Assembly (NCBI GenBank): GCA_016648135.1 | Contig: JADDOH010001963.1 | Location: 62,001-126,000, forward strand | Source: Agrypnia vestita | Lineage: Eukaryota > Arthropoda > Insecta > Trichoptera > Phryganeidae | Length of the DNA: 64,000 nt | Direction of reading: 5' to 3' | Shown: positions 1 to 10,119 of the stretch, in pieces | Position numbering within the stretch: position 1 is the stretch's first letter | How the letters are laid out: every line of letters begins with the position of its first letter | Position numbers and translations under genes: made by a program | Notes under the pieces: generated by a model | Database searches by the model: none | Told to the model about the DNA's origin: nothing | Seen by the model: only the letters and a program-made list of their open reading frames with translations

Positions 1-309
1 GTGGTTGATTTCAAGCCGTCGAAATTGATAAAAACTTAAAAAATCATCTCTTGCGATGTTTGTGTTTAAACACGGATTGCAGATCTGGACAAGTTATTGG
101 AAGATAGATTGGATGAATGTTACCATGATGTATGAACAAATATTAATCAAATAAATTAACGGTAAAATGTTAATTGAAGAGATATCGGTAACGACCCAAG
201 TTCACACGGAGAAATTCTGCATTTTGTGCATACTCGTTACCTAGTATTGAAAGTCTGTTGATCGTGGAGTATTTTTGGTGAGAAGTGTTAGTTTTGTTGG
301 GTGTTTCTA
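1..309. other. No gene seen
   Basis: AT-rich sequence without a believable reading frame, tRNA or recognisable repeat end. It may be intergenic or intronic. Confidence 0.5.
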
Positions 310-655
310 GCCAGTATTTATTTATTTAACGCCCTAATGAGCTTTCATAAATATACAGAATATAAATTTTTAAAAATAACACAAGACAGATAGGTATACA
401 GTTAAAAGGTACAAGTACATATAATAGAATTGTGTAAATTTAGATTTCTGTTAAAGATTCAAGTGCATATAATAGATTTGTATAAAATAAAAAGAAAAGT
501 TAAAGTAGTGAGAAGAAAATGATTGTAAGTAGTAAGAAGACGAAGAAATAGATTGCAGTTAAAAATATTCAAGTACATCATTAAAAAGAGAAGTTTAAGT
601 AGTAAGAAGAAAATGATTGCTGTGAAATGATATGTATGATAAGAGTTCGGGGGCA
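310..655 (-). mobile_element. LINE 3' tail (CR1/jockey-like family)
   Basis: On the minus strand this ends with a GCTC..TTAGGGCG-type block followed by an AAATAAATA tail. The same ending recurs at 1503-1935, 19460-19910, 32600-32910, 58385-58550 and 60263-60720. It is the 3' untranslated end of a non-LTR retrotransposon, with no coding part left. The low-complexity open frame inside is not a gene. Confidence 0.6.
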
Positions 656-903
656 TTCAAGCTATAAGAATTGATTATTTTGTATAAATGTAATATATAT
701 AAGATCAGCAATACCCAATGCGTCTAATTAAGCTAAGTTTAATTAGACTTGTCTGAATAATAAGAAATTTAGCATAGTCGAACGGAATTCCTAACCTGTA
801 GTTCACGTGTCTGAAAATTTTTATTCGAAGTTTTCTAATGTCTGTATATGCGGGGCTCGTCGTTACACTTCATGACCCAGGCTCAGTTTAAAAGCGAGGG
901 TTA

Positions 904-2006
904 GGCCGGCCGCACTTTGGATACGAATTATTACGTACCTATTCGTACGATTATTTTCGTACGTATGGAGCGCGCACATTGATTGCGTCTTGCGTTGGTC
1001 ACGATCAGTTACTTTGCGTTATAACTCCAATAACGTTTAGGCCAAATGAATAATCTGCATCTTCTGGAAAACTCTATTATGGCCGACTTAAATAATAACA
1101 AATTTCATGACTATCCATCTAATAGATTCACAAATGCTGGGGAGAATCCAAGTGCAATGAGAGCTCACAACACCGGAGAAATATTTAAAAGTTTTTTTGT
1201 TCGAAGTACATAATTACACCTCACCTTCATTAAACTAAATTATTTAACTTACAGGTATTTTTAGTTCTTAAGAGATTCTCCGCCATGATCTGCGCAGATG
1301 GTCACGCAGTTGAATCACTTTGGTCCCACAAACATTTGTGGTCATGAATCAAATTGACAAAATTTTCCATATCCATCGTACGAAATCGCAAAAATTTCCG
1401 AACAAATCCGGATCGTGTCGGACGTCGCATCTGTACGTGCGTACACGCACTACTAAATCGTGTACAGTGTGCGATGTTCAATACTACTTCGAAGGTCAGG
1501 AATTTTATTTTTTATTTATCTATTTATTAATTAACGCCCTATAGGGCTTTTACAACAGATAGGTAAGTGTACATAATCAGAATATATAGATAGTTTAAAG
1601 AGAAAAAAACAATAACATTCAAACATAATAATGACATAAAGAGAAAAGAAAATACTTAAACTATAGATACAAATATATAAAGATAAATATAATATAAAGT
1701 AAAAAGCAAGTATGTAAATAAAATAAGAAGCATAAGAAAAACATAATATTATACAAATTTAAAAACAAAAAAAGTATTAATGTAGAGTGAAAAGATAAAG
1801 CACAAGCATTGAAAGTAATATTATAATAAAAAATATACATACAAGTACAAATCAATTATTTAAGACAAATACTAGTAATCTTTCAATACACCTTTAAAAT
1901 ATGTTTGAATAATATACAGCTATTGGGTTAATGTAGGTACTTGCGTATTCGTATGTATACGTACTACTCAATTTGGTACGAAAACACATCCAGTGTGCGG
2001 CCGGCG
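904..2006 (+). mobile_element. PIF/Harbinger-type element, copy 1, interrupted
   Basis: The ends are inverted repeats beginning GGCCGGCCGCAC and ending GTGCGGCCGGCG. They are flanked by TTA at 901-903 and 2007-2009, the 3-bp duplication typical of PIF/Harbinger elements. An in-frame remnant around 1047-1200 reads NNLHLLENSIMADLNNN.. and ..HNTGEIFKSFF, which resembles the C-terminal tail of Harbinger transposases. A second copy lies inverted at 45441-46334 and lacks the 1503-1935 insertion. Non-functional. Confidence 0.75.
1503..1935 (-). mobile_element. LINE tail inserted in Harbinger copy 1
   Basis: Alignment with the copy at 45441-46334 shows continuous element sequence up to about 1502 and again from about 1936. 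The extra DNA starts with a TTTATTTATC-type run and a CGCCCTATAGGGC block, so it is a minus-strand LINE 3' end that inserted after the Harbinger element. Confidence 0.65.
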
Positions 2007-2009
2007 TTA

Positions 2010-2434
2010 GCCTACTGATTGGGACGCGTAGTGTCTGTCGCAGCCGTCCGTGTCACGAAGTCTGCATCGAACAAAGAAGCGCACTGAAGAGATTGCACCA
2101 CAACAAGTGTAAAGCGGTGACAAGCAGGGCCGGGTGACGTCACGCGCGGAGGAGGGCTGTCATTATGCCCCGTGGGAAGCGGCGAGCGCGGCACGCGATC
2201 TCACAACAGTGCTTTTTTACTGCGAAAATTCCTTCATTTAGTACCGCTGTACTCCCTTGAAAGAAAATCGTTAACTACTCCAACGATGCGAGATGTAAAG
2301 AATCTATCTAAGCTAACCACGGCCTTCCAATCCATTCAGCTGACAGCACCTGGCTATCTACTGAATTCTTCAGCTCCTCAATCCAAGTGCAGCGGGTGTG
2401 GAATCAACTATACAGAGTCTTCAAGTTTGTGTTA
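2010..2434. other. GC-rich segment, no gene identified
   Basis: Unusually GC-rich for the neighbourhood, with a TGACGTCACGCG motif (CRE-like palindrome) near 2135. The open frames on both strands (60 and 87 codons) have no recognisable motif and no splice context that I trust. It may be an old transposon body or a CpG-rich regulatory stretch. Confidence 0.3.
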
Positions 2435-2625
2435 ACTGGTCCATCATCAAGACCCTGATGATGGACCCTACAAAGGGATCCGAAACGTCGGCCCGAAAGG
2501 TCGTAACAACATGGCATAATACCCCGGATAACATAAACCTGAAGATTCTGAGTGGACGTGAAAACCTACTTACATTCTTAACTATACAGAGTTATTTGGA
2601 AAACCGGCAACCGCTGTACGTTTTT
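2435..2625 (+). mobile_element. Ribozyme-bearing fold-back family a, copy 1
   Basis: Shares with the copies at 27705, 32385, 40133 and 40605 the block from the GATGGACCC motif through GGCATAATACCCC to a GTGAAAACCTA end. It contains the hammerhead-like motif listed at 2455-2489. It has no coding capacity. Confidence 0.6.
2455..2489 (+). ncRNA. Hammerhead-ribozyme-like motif (family a)
   Basis: CTGATGA (2455-2461) is followed by one extra T, a GGACCC / GGGATCC stem with a small loop, then GAA, the palindrome ACGT and a C as the predicted cleavage base. GGC.. downstream can pair with bases just upstream. The stem is bulged by one A. This matches the minimal type I hammerhead layout. Activity is untested. 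Confidence 0.55.
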
Positions 2626-2693
2626 TAAACCAAGTTTCGACGTTACTCGAACGTTTGTTGTTCGATTTGAATTTGGAAAAATACTCTCTTTTT

Positions 2694-3060
2694 CTACTTT
2701 CGAATACACACCACGCACACTACTGGAACTAAACACCTCCTCAGAACTACCGAGATGAGGACTCTAAGGCCCATTGCGGGCAAGACCTTCAGAGACAGAG
2801 TACCCAGTGCGGAAATCCGCAGAACCTGCGACACACAAGACATTGCAAGATGGAGCAGGCAGAGAAGGCGTTTCTGGAGGGACCACGGCGAGAGAATGGA
2901 CCAGACGAGACTTTCCAGAGTCGCGATGCGCGGGATTCCAGAGGGGCGCCGACCGCCAGGGAGACCACCAAAGAGATGAACATCTTCGTCACAGGACCAG
3001 GACTGACCTGACAACACAGATCAAGGATCTAACAAAAGAAGAAGAAGAAGACTGGAAATA
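2694..3060 (+). mobile_element. LINE C-terminal fragment (RTE-like)
   Basis: The 74-codon frame 2755-2979 contains TFRDRVPSAEIRRTC.., ..FWRDHGERM and ends EGRRPPGRPPKR. This is the basic GRP(P/R) tail seen after the reverse transcriptase in RTE-type endonuclease/RT proteins of Lepidoptera. A GAAGAAGAAG microsatellite follows, as expected for the 3' end. Strongly 5'-truncated and inactive. Confidence 0.7.
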
Positions 3061-3169
3061 CAAATGTTTCAATTGTGTGGTTTTTTGATGGCCGGCAATG
3101 GGTATTTTGGAATCTCGTTGTACTTACAAAGTACTCGGTGTAAAAGTAATTAACTAAATATCACGCCTG

Positions 3170-3480
3170 TCCGTAGACGGAGATAACAGATCGCCACACT
3201 CTCTTCTGGCCTGGCACACCATATCTTCTCACGCACACTCTTCCATAACAGGGCCATCTTCCAATATTTGGTTTATCTGATCGTGCAAGGTCTTCCGCGG
3301 AAGTCCTCTGTTCCTGCTGCCTTCAACACTAACCTCATATATTTTCTTTACTATCCTCCCCTCGCTCGTGCATTCCACACGATTAAAGCGATACTTTCTT
3401 TATTATATCTACTACGCTGCACCCAGCAGCTTTCATTTTTCATTCCTCACTCTATCGAACGAAAATTTTAGGCGCATGTA
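3170..3480 (-). mobile_element. Decayed RTE-like LINE C-terminus
   Basis: Minus-strand reading resembles the better-preserved copy at 38780-39250 (GRPRKTWHDQ-type region and the mountain of conserved blocks before it), but frames are broken throughout. Non-functional remnant. Confidence 0.5.
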
Positions 3481-3607
3481 TCCTAAGCTGTGGAATTTCT
3501 ACCCCACTCAGTTTTTTTTTAATAGAGATGCGAACACGGAATACGTGTCACATCAATATTCTTAATATTTTTAAACTAAGCTGTGCTATGAAAATAGGAC
3601 TAACCTG

Positions 3608-3692
3608 CTAATCTGGAGTGAGGTTCGAACCCCCGATCTTTGGATCACGAGGCGAGTATCCTAACCACAAGACCAACAAGCTACTCTACTCT
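3608..3692 (-). mobile_element. tRNA-derived SINE head
   Basis: The minus strand has a box A-like GTCTTGTGGTTAGGATACTCG and a perfect box B (GGTTCGAACCTC) at the spacing of a tRNA gene. The acceptor arms do not pair and no CCA-adjacent structure is present. I therefore read it as a SINE promoter head and not a tRNA gene. Confidence 0.55.
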
Positions 3693-3699
3693 CTACGTA

Positions 3700-4129
3700 C
3701 TCTACGCACAAGTTTACTCTCATACTTAGTAGTAGTAATGTACAAAGTAGTTTTATTGAAGACAGAGTAAAAACTACTAAACAATGTGCTCACGGAGATG
3801 TGTCGAAAAGATAAGCAGACTTGGAAGTCTACTTATCTTTTCTCTCAAGAGAACTCAAGTTCTATCTTCTTGTGTCCTATCCATTTGACGACGTTGTAGA
3901 GGTCCAACTTTACAATGCATGTATGAATAACAAAATATTGATGTGCCTATTACAATTTTAAATGATTTATACGCCATTACTGCACAGCTGTTGGGTGCTG
4001 AAGAGTGATATCGCATAAACATAGGATGCAACCTGTGCTTCTTGACTTGAGTTTTTAATTTAAAGTATATATGAATCCCTTATATTCCGCAATCTTCTCA
4101 ATCAACATATTACACTAATTAGACCGTGT
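3700..4129. other. No gene seen
   Basis: AT-rich DNA with no supported frame or recognised repeat boundary. Confidence 0.4.
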
Positions 4130-4490
4130 AGATTCGCAATTCGTAACTGACTTTCAAAGGTTTCATCCAAAACTGCAAAAGTCGTAAATGTAAATTGATC
4201 AAGTAATTATAAAATAAATCCGTCCAGTCTGTTTTTAAGTGTTGGAGTAACAACCACGAAAATAACAAAGCCGTGATTTTCAGAATAGGTCAGTTTATCT
4301 CGGCTGGTAAAAGCGGCGCTTAGAAATAATTGCGTGGAAATGTTAGACGCGCATTTAATGGGCTGCTTAATGACAGAACCGATAGACAAGCCATGCTGCC
4401 CTGCTAGGCACCTGTCCATCCGTTGCTGCAAAACAAAGCGATTACAGAACAAAGTGCTGTAACAATCTCACCTGTATAAGGGGCAAGTTA
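4130..4490 (-). other. Unexplained segment with an 82-codon minus-strand frame
   Basis: The minus-strand frame 4207-4452 contains QQRMDRCLAGQHGLSIGSV and ends DGFIL. It is less AT-rich than its surroundings and keeps a fairly even composition. A GT..AG pair (donor GTGAGATTG at about 4467, acceptor TTTTGCAG at about 4420) would define a 46-bp intron, which is too short to trust. A retroelement tail is as likely as an exon. Confidence 0.25.
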
Positions 4491-4689
4491 ACCGAGTCGT
4501 GGAATAAGAGGTACTCTGAGTCGACCAAAGGAAAAACTACGAAAATGTTCTTTGAAAGTATACATCGAAGAGGTTTCGAGCTAAGCCAAATGTTACCGGA
4601 CACAACAATATGTTTGTTTACATGTAAGTACGTTCTGAGAACGCAGATACTGGATTTTGTCCCCCAGAGGAATCATAATTAATGATGAA

Positions 4690-4995
4690 AAGTTATTGTA
4701 ATGATAGTCCAACGTTTTACAAAAAATAAGTTATATTAAAAAAGAATGCAAATGTTGATGTCGCATATCTCCATATATTGATGTCAGGTCATGGTTGCTT
4801 GAACATTTTCGACTCATAATCAAACAGGAATCTACCTGCAAAGTATTGTGAACTATATCTGTTGCAAACTGTGTGTTCCAAATCTGAAACCTTAAATATA
4901 TTTGAAGGGAGTGTGCTAGTGACATCTATAGTCCTTCTCATGAATTATATCATTAGTATGCGTAGATTTTGTTGTTGGTAAGGATACCTCGATAT
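4690..4995. mobile_element. Fold-back MITE, half copy
   Basis: Carries the right half of the fold-back MITE described at 47631-48155 (TCCAACGTTTTAC, GATGTCGCATATCTCC, TTTTCGACTCATAATC). The left half is missing. Confidence 0.65.
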
Positions 4996-5372
4996 TGTAT
5001 TTATTTCTCAGACCATACATATAAATGTATTATTTTATGATATTAATACTATTATTATTAATATCATTTAATATATATATATGTGATAAATGATATTATA
5101 ACTCAAGTATAATCTATCTAAGTATATCGATGCAATCTACGCTACAATATCAACAATTTTTATCTCTGTGATTATTATGGTTACCTACATTGTATAAGTG
5201 TGTATACTCTAATAATAAAATATTATAAATGAAGACTATGCCCATTATCCCAATTACCTACAAATGTCTTCGGCACGCTCTAGTAACATGTATTTTTGCA
5301 TTTAAGTATATTTTACATGTACATTTATGTGTATTGTATATTTATTGTTTGAATGTAGTGCGATTGATGGAT
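4996..5372. other. AT-rich, no gene seen
   Basis: Very AT-rich stretch with TA/TATA runs near 5040-5110. No supported coding frame. Confidence 0.45.
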
Positions 5373-6065
5373 CTATAGGTTCAGGTCATCGTTTAGAAAA
5401 TGGATGTTGTGTATGAGTGAGTTTTTGAACGATGATAAGGTATCTGCAAGAATATCAGCATCATTGTTAGGGTCAGCACAATACATATTACATGTGCGAC
5501 AGAATATTGCGATGGGAGAAAAGTAACCAACATTATTAGTGTGCTGGCTTATTCCAAAGAACTCCGGGTTTCTTATACGGGGTTTAACATGCAAATTTAC
5601 GTCAGTTAGAGAAAGAGAATCAAAAGCTCCGCTGAGAACCTTATGTAGCACAACGAGATCAGATATAGTTTGTGCATCTTGAAAAAGGCAAGTCGATCTT
5701 CGTAGCTGCGAAGGTTATTGTGTTGACCAGCTTTGTATGACAAAATACGTAGAAACTTTTTTTGCACTCTCTCGATTCTCGTAACATGTGCTATGTAATA
5801 AGGTGACCAAATAACTGACGAATATTCCAATATACTTCGTACTAGTGATGTATAGAGAATTTTTAGACTTTGAGGATTTAAAGCCGTGAGTAATTCTGGT
5901 GATAGGTAAATCCCAACATAGTACCTATATGCCTTGTTTGTGATATTATCAAAGTGGTTTCTAAAAGTGAGTTTAGAATCTAGCATGACGCCCAGATCCC
6001 TTATTGAATCGACTTTAGCGAGTGGAACGTCACCCAGTTTATAAACAAATTCAATTTTTTTGAAT
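5373..6065 (-). mobile_element. LINE reverse-transcriptase C-terminus (CR1/jockey-like), frameshifted
   Basis: The minus strand reads ..KLGDVPLAKVDSIRDLGVMLDSKLTFRNHF.. then ..SLVRSILEYSSVIWSPYY..RIERVQKKFLRILSY.., the typical region downstream of the catalytic domain in CR1/jockey-type LINEs. The frame breaks near 5650 and continues in another frame as LSGAFDSLSLTDVNLHV..RNPEFF. The palm motif is not present, so this is a 5'-truncated dead copy. Confidence 0.8.
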
Positions 6066-6192
6066 TTCTAGTGAAACTAATACAGAAACATTTTTTAACA
6101 TTAACATCTTATAAGCATTGCATCTGTGTCACAAATCCTTGTAAGATAAAGCGAGGAAGAAAAAACTTACCCATAAAAACCAAGTTTTTATT

Positions 6193-6689
6193 TTACTCCC
6201 TTTATTCGTAAATTAAGTTTATCATATGTAATAATTGATTGACTGAAAATGAAACATGTCTAGACAAATATCTATGTCTAAAATCTATAAAACTATATCT
6301 TTTTTATTTGATTTCTTCCCAAAAAACCAAAGTGTGCTGTCATCTGTGAACCAGTTGTCATAAAATTTCGAAATTCGTAGTGAAGTACCTATTATACCTA
6401 CCGACGGAGTAATTCAAATTTTAAATATTCCGTGACGTTATCGGGCAGCCGGCGCCGTTGGTTGCAATCAAACTTTTGTAATGATTCCAATTTGAAAAAA
6501 ACAATAAAATTTCTAAAAATCCAAAATTATACTATAATTATTATTATTTTATATCGAAAATTTGATAGATCTTCTTGATCGTCGCTACGAGTCTGCTCAA
6601 GCAAAAGGGTCAAAAATCGATCCAAAGGTTTTTCGACGGCAAGCAGGCAAGACGGCAAGCAGACGCCACGAGTTAATATAAAGGGAGTA
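6193..6689. mobile_element. ACTCCC-ended element, copy 1
   Basis: Begins TACTCCCTTT and ends AAAGGGAGTA. Internally it has the conserved AAAATCGATCCAAAG block and a CGCCACGAGTTAA block next to one end. Related copies are at 9778, 16945, 34929, 35380, 35845 and 43133. No coding capacity. Its inner end lies only about 13 bp from the donor site of the exon at 6703-7125. Confidence 0.65.
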
Positions 6690-6702
6690 AAAACAATCTC
6701 AC

Positions 6703-7125
6703 CTGTCCAACAACGTCGTCAGGCGAAGAGATCTGAGTGCTGTCCGTCGCTTCGGGCAGTCGCTTAAAGCTCCCTCCAAGCGCTTCAACAGCATCATTTG
6801 GAGCGAGCTGCTTCAAAAGCAGCTGGCTGCTGACCGCTCCCTCTTCCTGGCTTCCATCGCCAGGGTCGACCAGGTCGGGTCTCCCCGCCACGAGTCTTCC
6901 CCTCGCGCCGGACAGGCTGTCTCCCGCGTCTTCACCTCCGACGACTTCAACTTCTTTGGCGCTGTTTTGGTGCTTCAACGGTTCGGCACTGTTTTTGGGC
7001 GCGCCAAGGTCGTCCAGGAGTCGGTGCTGGTTGTGCTTTTGGACCTGGCGCTCCGTGCTGGTCTCCGGCAGCCTCCTGGCTATCAGCCGGTTCACCATGT
7101 CTTCGGTGTAGGCCTCGTTGCTTCC
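6703..7125 (-). CDS. Exon of membrane protein gene (third recognised coding exon)
   Basis: 141 codons, from an acceptor (..CTCTTTCAG before 7125) to a donor (GTGAGATTG after 6703), phase 0 at both ends. It starts GSNEAYTEDMVNRLIARRLPE and ends SSPDDVVGQ. The sequence is hydrophilic, rich in E, D, S and Q, and low in aromatics, so it is probably disordered. The exons at 8533-8658 and 9299-9421 share its strand, phase and GC-rich composition. In the joined protein this part follows a transmembrane segment. No stop codon occurs in the exon, so the protein continues further left, but I could not find the next exon before window position 1. Function unknown. Confidence 0.6.
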
Positions 7126-7269
7126 CTGAAAGAGGAGATTTCTTTAATGCCTTCATATATTTCGATTCAGTTCAATTTAATATAACATTAAATTGCAAAC
7201 ATTTGTTTAATTCGTAAATATTATTAATAAGTGAGAAAATATACAAACAACAATATATCAAACCTATAT

Positions 7270-7703
7270 AAATTCATTCATATCAAAGGTGTAGGAGATC
7301 CTGCTTCGGAAAACCCTCTCGGAGACATGGAACAGATCAATATCCAGAGTAATATTGTTCAGCATAGCAGTAGCTCTTCCAACAGGCACAACCATTGGCA
7401 GGTAGGTCCTGTATATTATGAAATGTGAAACAATCTATGCTGACGCTGTCTTAGAAAATTATCAGGAACATACAAAGCAATCCTCCGCATATTTTCAAGA
7501 TTATCGATCATACCGCGCAACAATGGATAAAAATGCGTAATCAGATACACATTCCTTCTAGTCTCTAGACTATTGTAGCCAAGCATACCCTGGAGAAACT
7601 CGGTTGGGTAAAGCCAAGGATAATGCTCGTACTCTCTCATGTAGAGATATCTCGGAAACATTTTTTGTACTTTCTCTACCATAAGAGAGTACTTAAGCAT
7701 CAT
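7270..7703 (-). mobile_element. LINE C-terminal fragment within the intron
   Basis: Minus-strand frame reads VEKVQKMFPRYLYMREYEHY, PWLYPTEFLQGMLGYNSLETRR and VPDNFLRQRQHRLFHIS. After a frameshift it continues RTYLPMVVPVGRATAMLNNI. These are conserved C-terminal blocks of a CR1/jockey-like LINE polyprotein. The copy sits in the intron between the membrane-protein exons at 7125 and 8533. Confidence 0.75.
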
Positions 7704-7724
7704 TTAAAGGATAATATCTCGGAA

Positions 7725-7905
7725 GTATAATGGCAAGTATATTTTTCAAAGCCACTATAGGCCGTGGGGCCCGATTACTGTACACAAAAACACTCCAGGC
7801 TCGAGTTCATCACACGGATGTGTGGCGACCTCACCGGGAATCGAACCCGGAACCCTCGGTGTGGGAAGCCAGTGTCATGTCCAGTGGAATACGAGGGCCG
7901 ATTCT
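7725..7905 (-). mobile_element. tRNA-derived SINE
   Basis: The minus strand carries a box B (GGGTTCGATTCCCGG) with a paired T arm and, upstream, a degenerate box A (GGACATGACACTGGCTTCC). The rest of the tRNA fold is not present. I read it as a SINE head in the intron of the membrane-protein gene. Confidence 0.5.
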
Positions 7906-7929
7906 TAGATAGATTCTTAGTAGACTAGG

Positions 7930-8240
7930 TCACCCAGTCCTGAAAACGTTATCCCAATAATAATAATTACGTTGTCTGTCTGTCCACAACTTCCTGTAAC
8001 GTCCTAACTTATCTATAAAAACTTTTTTTTGTTATAAATAAATTCTTATTATTTAGGAACCGACATATAAAAAACAGGTATAGGTAGTGCTAATAATTTT
8101 CTTTTAACTGTAATTAATTAATTTTCTGAATGACGTTATAGGTATAAATTAATTAATTCCTGTAACGTCCGTAGCTTGGATTTTTTTTTTAAATAAATAA
8201 ACATTTTATGACCCGGCGGGTAAAATAGACGCAAAATTAC
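7930..8240. repeat. Retroelement-like repeat with GTCTGTCTGTC tract
   Basis: Contains the TTGTCTGTCTGTC tract and a duplicated CCTGTAACGTCC phrase (about 7992 and 8159). Similar tracts recur at 38255 and inverted at 41520 and 48405, next to the same CGAAATTAT phrase. Probably tails of one retroelement family. Confidence 0.4.
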
Positions 8241-8396
8241 TAAAATACTAAATGTATTTGGCATGGCAACAACATGTATTTTGTGAATGGCAACAACTGA
8301 TTTATTACAAATGATCGGGTCTTCCGTAGCCAAGCAAGACACAATATTGTGGAACGCTGTTTTATATCAATCATATAGCATATGACAGCTTGTCAG

Positions 8397-8412
8397 CGTA
8401 CCACGTGGTACG
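8397..8412. promoter_or_regulatory. 16-bp perfect palindrome with E-box
   Basis: CGTACCACGTGGTACG is its own reverse complement and centres on CACGTG, a bHLH-type E-box. A short GTCCCCG/CGGGGAC hairpin follows at 8415-8438. Both lie in the intron just downstream of the exon 8533-8658. A regulatory role is only a possibility. Confidence 0.3.
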
Positions 8413-8532
8413 ATGTCCCCGTGCGCTCGCTCGGGGACAGTGCGCATGGCAACAGCGTTACGTAGACTCTATGCCGCGCGTGATGTTGAGGGACAATTTG
8501 TCCCCTAGTGAATAAGGCTTTAAGGAACTCAC

Positions 8533-8658
8533 CGGCTGCTGGTGGGAGCTGGCCAGGCCGATGCCGGCCATGCTGCAGGCCCAGATGGTGGCGCAGACGA
8601 TGGTCACGCAGGCCACGCAGCAGAGGATGGCCGTCAGGATCCAGGCGCGGAAGGGGAC
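8533..8658 (-). CDS. Exon of membrane protein gene (transmembrane exon)
   Basis: 42 codons between an acceptor (CTGCTTCAG before 8658) and a donor (GTGAGTTCC after 8533), phase 0 on both sides. It reads VPFRAWILTAILCCVACV then TIVCATIWACSMAGIGLA and ends SSHQQP. This is one clear hydrophobic helix of about 25 residues, Cys- and Ala-rich, preceded by an Arg and followed by polar residues. Joined to the upstream exon (41 codons) the helix falls at about residues 45-72, too deep for a signal peptide, which suggests a signal-anchor (type II or III) single-pass protein. I do not recognise the family. Confidence 0.65.
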
Positions 8659-8934
8659 CTGAAGCAGTCAAGGAGTTACTGGACGCGCCATTGCTGGCCA
8701 CCTGCGCACCGCTCTTCAACACCCAACAGTTGTGCAGTAATGGCATATAAATTATTTTAAATTAAAAAAGTTACATAAATGTTTTGTTACACGTACGAGG
8801 ATCGCAGTGTCGGACCTCCATGATTTCTGGGTGATCTTAAAAAAGACCCATTTAAACAGAACTTTTTTGAATGAGTACAGGCAACTATATTCTATATAAT
8901 TATAACTATATATAAGTCACGGTAACATTTTCGA

Positions 8935-8999
8935 CTCATTTTCAAGGCAGGAATCCACCTGTAAAGTTGTTGCTACTAGCTATGAGACACACTGTATAA
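8935..8999. mobile_element. Fold-back MITE, terminal scrap
   Basis: Contains ATTTTCGACTCATTTTCAAG, GGCAGGAATCCACCTG and a CACACTGTATA end, as in other copies of the fold-back MITE. Intronic. Confidence 0.55.
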
Positions 9000-9014
9000 A
9001 ATAAGCACGTACTG

Positions 9015-9172
9015 ATACGTACGATTATAAGCCTCAATATGACATTCCAAATAAATATATATTTTTTAGATTAAAAAAGGTTACTCAATTACTAGAAGAA
9101 CTTCTTTTGTATTGATTTTTTGCATCGTAACAACTTTTCTTTTGAATGTGGTCCAGCTATAATTTCTTCATC
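9015..9172 (+). repeat. Dispersed repeat (three copies in window)
   Basis: Shares GCCTCAATATGAC/TATTCCAAATAAATA and TTTTGCATCGTAACAAC with 33192-33425 (same strand) and 56955-57140 (inverted). Class not determined. Intronic to the membrane-protein gene. Confidence 0.55.
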
Positions 9173-9298
9173 CAAAGAGCTCAAATTTAAATGACAGAAA
9201 TATTCACATGTGACAGATGTCTTGGCGCTTCTCAATTGTTGAGTCTTGGAATATCAGTCACCAAATAAGAATATTGCGATTTTCAGAGTACGTCAGAC

Positions 9299-9421
9299 CT
9301 GTTTGCTGATTGGCAGAAATCCCAGTTTGAGGCAGTCCTCCCCGCCCGCCTCCCGGATGTCCAGGCGGCCGATGGGCTGGCACAGGGGGCCCCCCTTGCC
9401 GTGGTACTTGGAAGACGCCAT
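9299..9421 (-). CDS. Exon of membrane protein gene (probable start)
   Basis: Reads MASSKYHGKGGPLCQPIGRL then DIREAGGEDCLKLGFLPISKQ, 41 codons. The ATG at 9421 directly follows TTCTTCCGCAG, a good acceptor, so either the exon begins exactly at the start codon after a 5' UTR intron or the Met is internal. The donor is AAACAG|GTCTGA, weaker than the other two but it keeps phase 0 and avoids the TGA just beyond it. With the next two exons it gives 224 codons: a soluble N-terminus, one membrane helix and a long acidic tail. A 38-bp tandem repeat lies about 100 bp upstream. Confidence 0.55.
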
Positions 9422-9521
9422 CTGCGGAAGAAGAAGCACTTTAGACCTGGAGAGTGGCGTGATTGAGAGTCACTCGCCGAAGGAACCTGCCGCGCTCCAG
9501 AACTGCTCAGCCAGGAGAAAA

Positions 9522-9675
9522 GTTTGAAAAAGCCGCAGTATGCTGACAACTAGCGCGAAGGTTGAAAAAGCCGCAGTATGCTGACAACTAGCGCGAAGGT
9601 TGAAAAAGCCGCAGTATGCTGACAACTAGCGCGAAGGTTGAAAAAGCCGCAGTATGCTGACAACTGGCGCAATAA
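9522..9675. repeat. Tandem repeat, 38-bp unit, four copies
   Basis: The phrase TTGAAAAAGCCGCAGTATGC starts at 9524, 9562, 9600 and 9638, a 38-bp period. Units are nearly identical, so the array is recent. It sits upstream of the first recognised exon of the minus-strand membrane-protein gene, in its promoter, 5' UTR or first intron. Confidence 0.9.
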
Positions 9676-9777
9676 CCGACTGTGCTGCGAATGGGGCCTA
9701 CCTGGAAGGTTTAAAAAAAAATACCTAAAGAAGCTTAACACAAATAAACTAACCCACAAAAAACAAGTTTTTATTTA

Positions 9778-10010
9778 TACTCCCTTTCTCATTTACTAGT
9801 GGAAACAGGTTTGGCGCTTAAGCTATGCGTTAAAATTATACTATGATTTCTTTTAAACTAAAATTTGTTAGATCATTTTTATCATCGCCACGAGTCTGTC
9901 TGCAAAGTTTCAGCTCGATTGTATCACGGGAAAAGGGTTAAAAATCGATCCAAAGTGTTTTCGACAGACAAGCAAGCAAGCGGACGCTACGAGTTAAAAG
10001 AAAGGGAGTA
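9778..10010. mobile_element. ACTCCC-ended element, copy 2
   Basis: TACTCCCTTT..AAAGGGAGTA ends, with the internal AAAAATCGATCCAAAG block and CGCTACGAGTTAAAAG near the right end. About half the length of copy 1 through internal deletion. Confidence 0.65.
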
Positions 10011-10119
10011 ATGAACAATAGGGAAGCGAAAAAGTTGTGCATTAGTGAAGATTCTTGAAAAAAAAAATTAATTAAATTATCCATATCTGAGGGGTACGAA
10101 AACAAAGGCAGCAATTTTT

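Noticed and set aside
4207..4452. Additional exon of the membrane-protein gene
   Set aside because: No donor/acceptor pair gives a compatible phase with a credible intron, and the segment looks like dispersed repeat sequence.
9522..9675. CRISPR array
   Set aside because: The 38-bp units are directly adjacent without unique spacers, so it is an ordinary tandem repeat.
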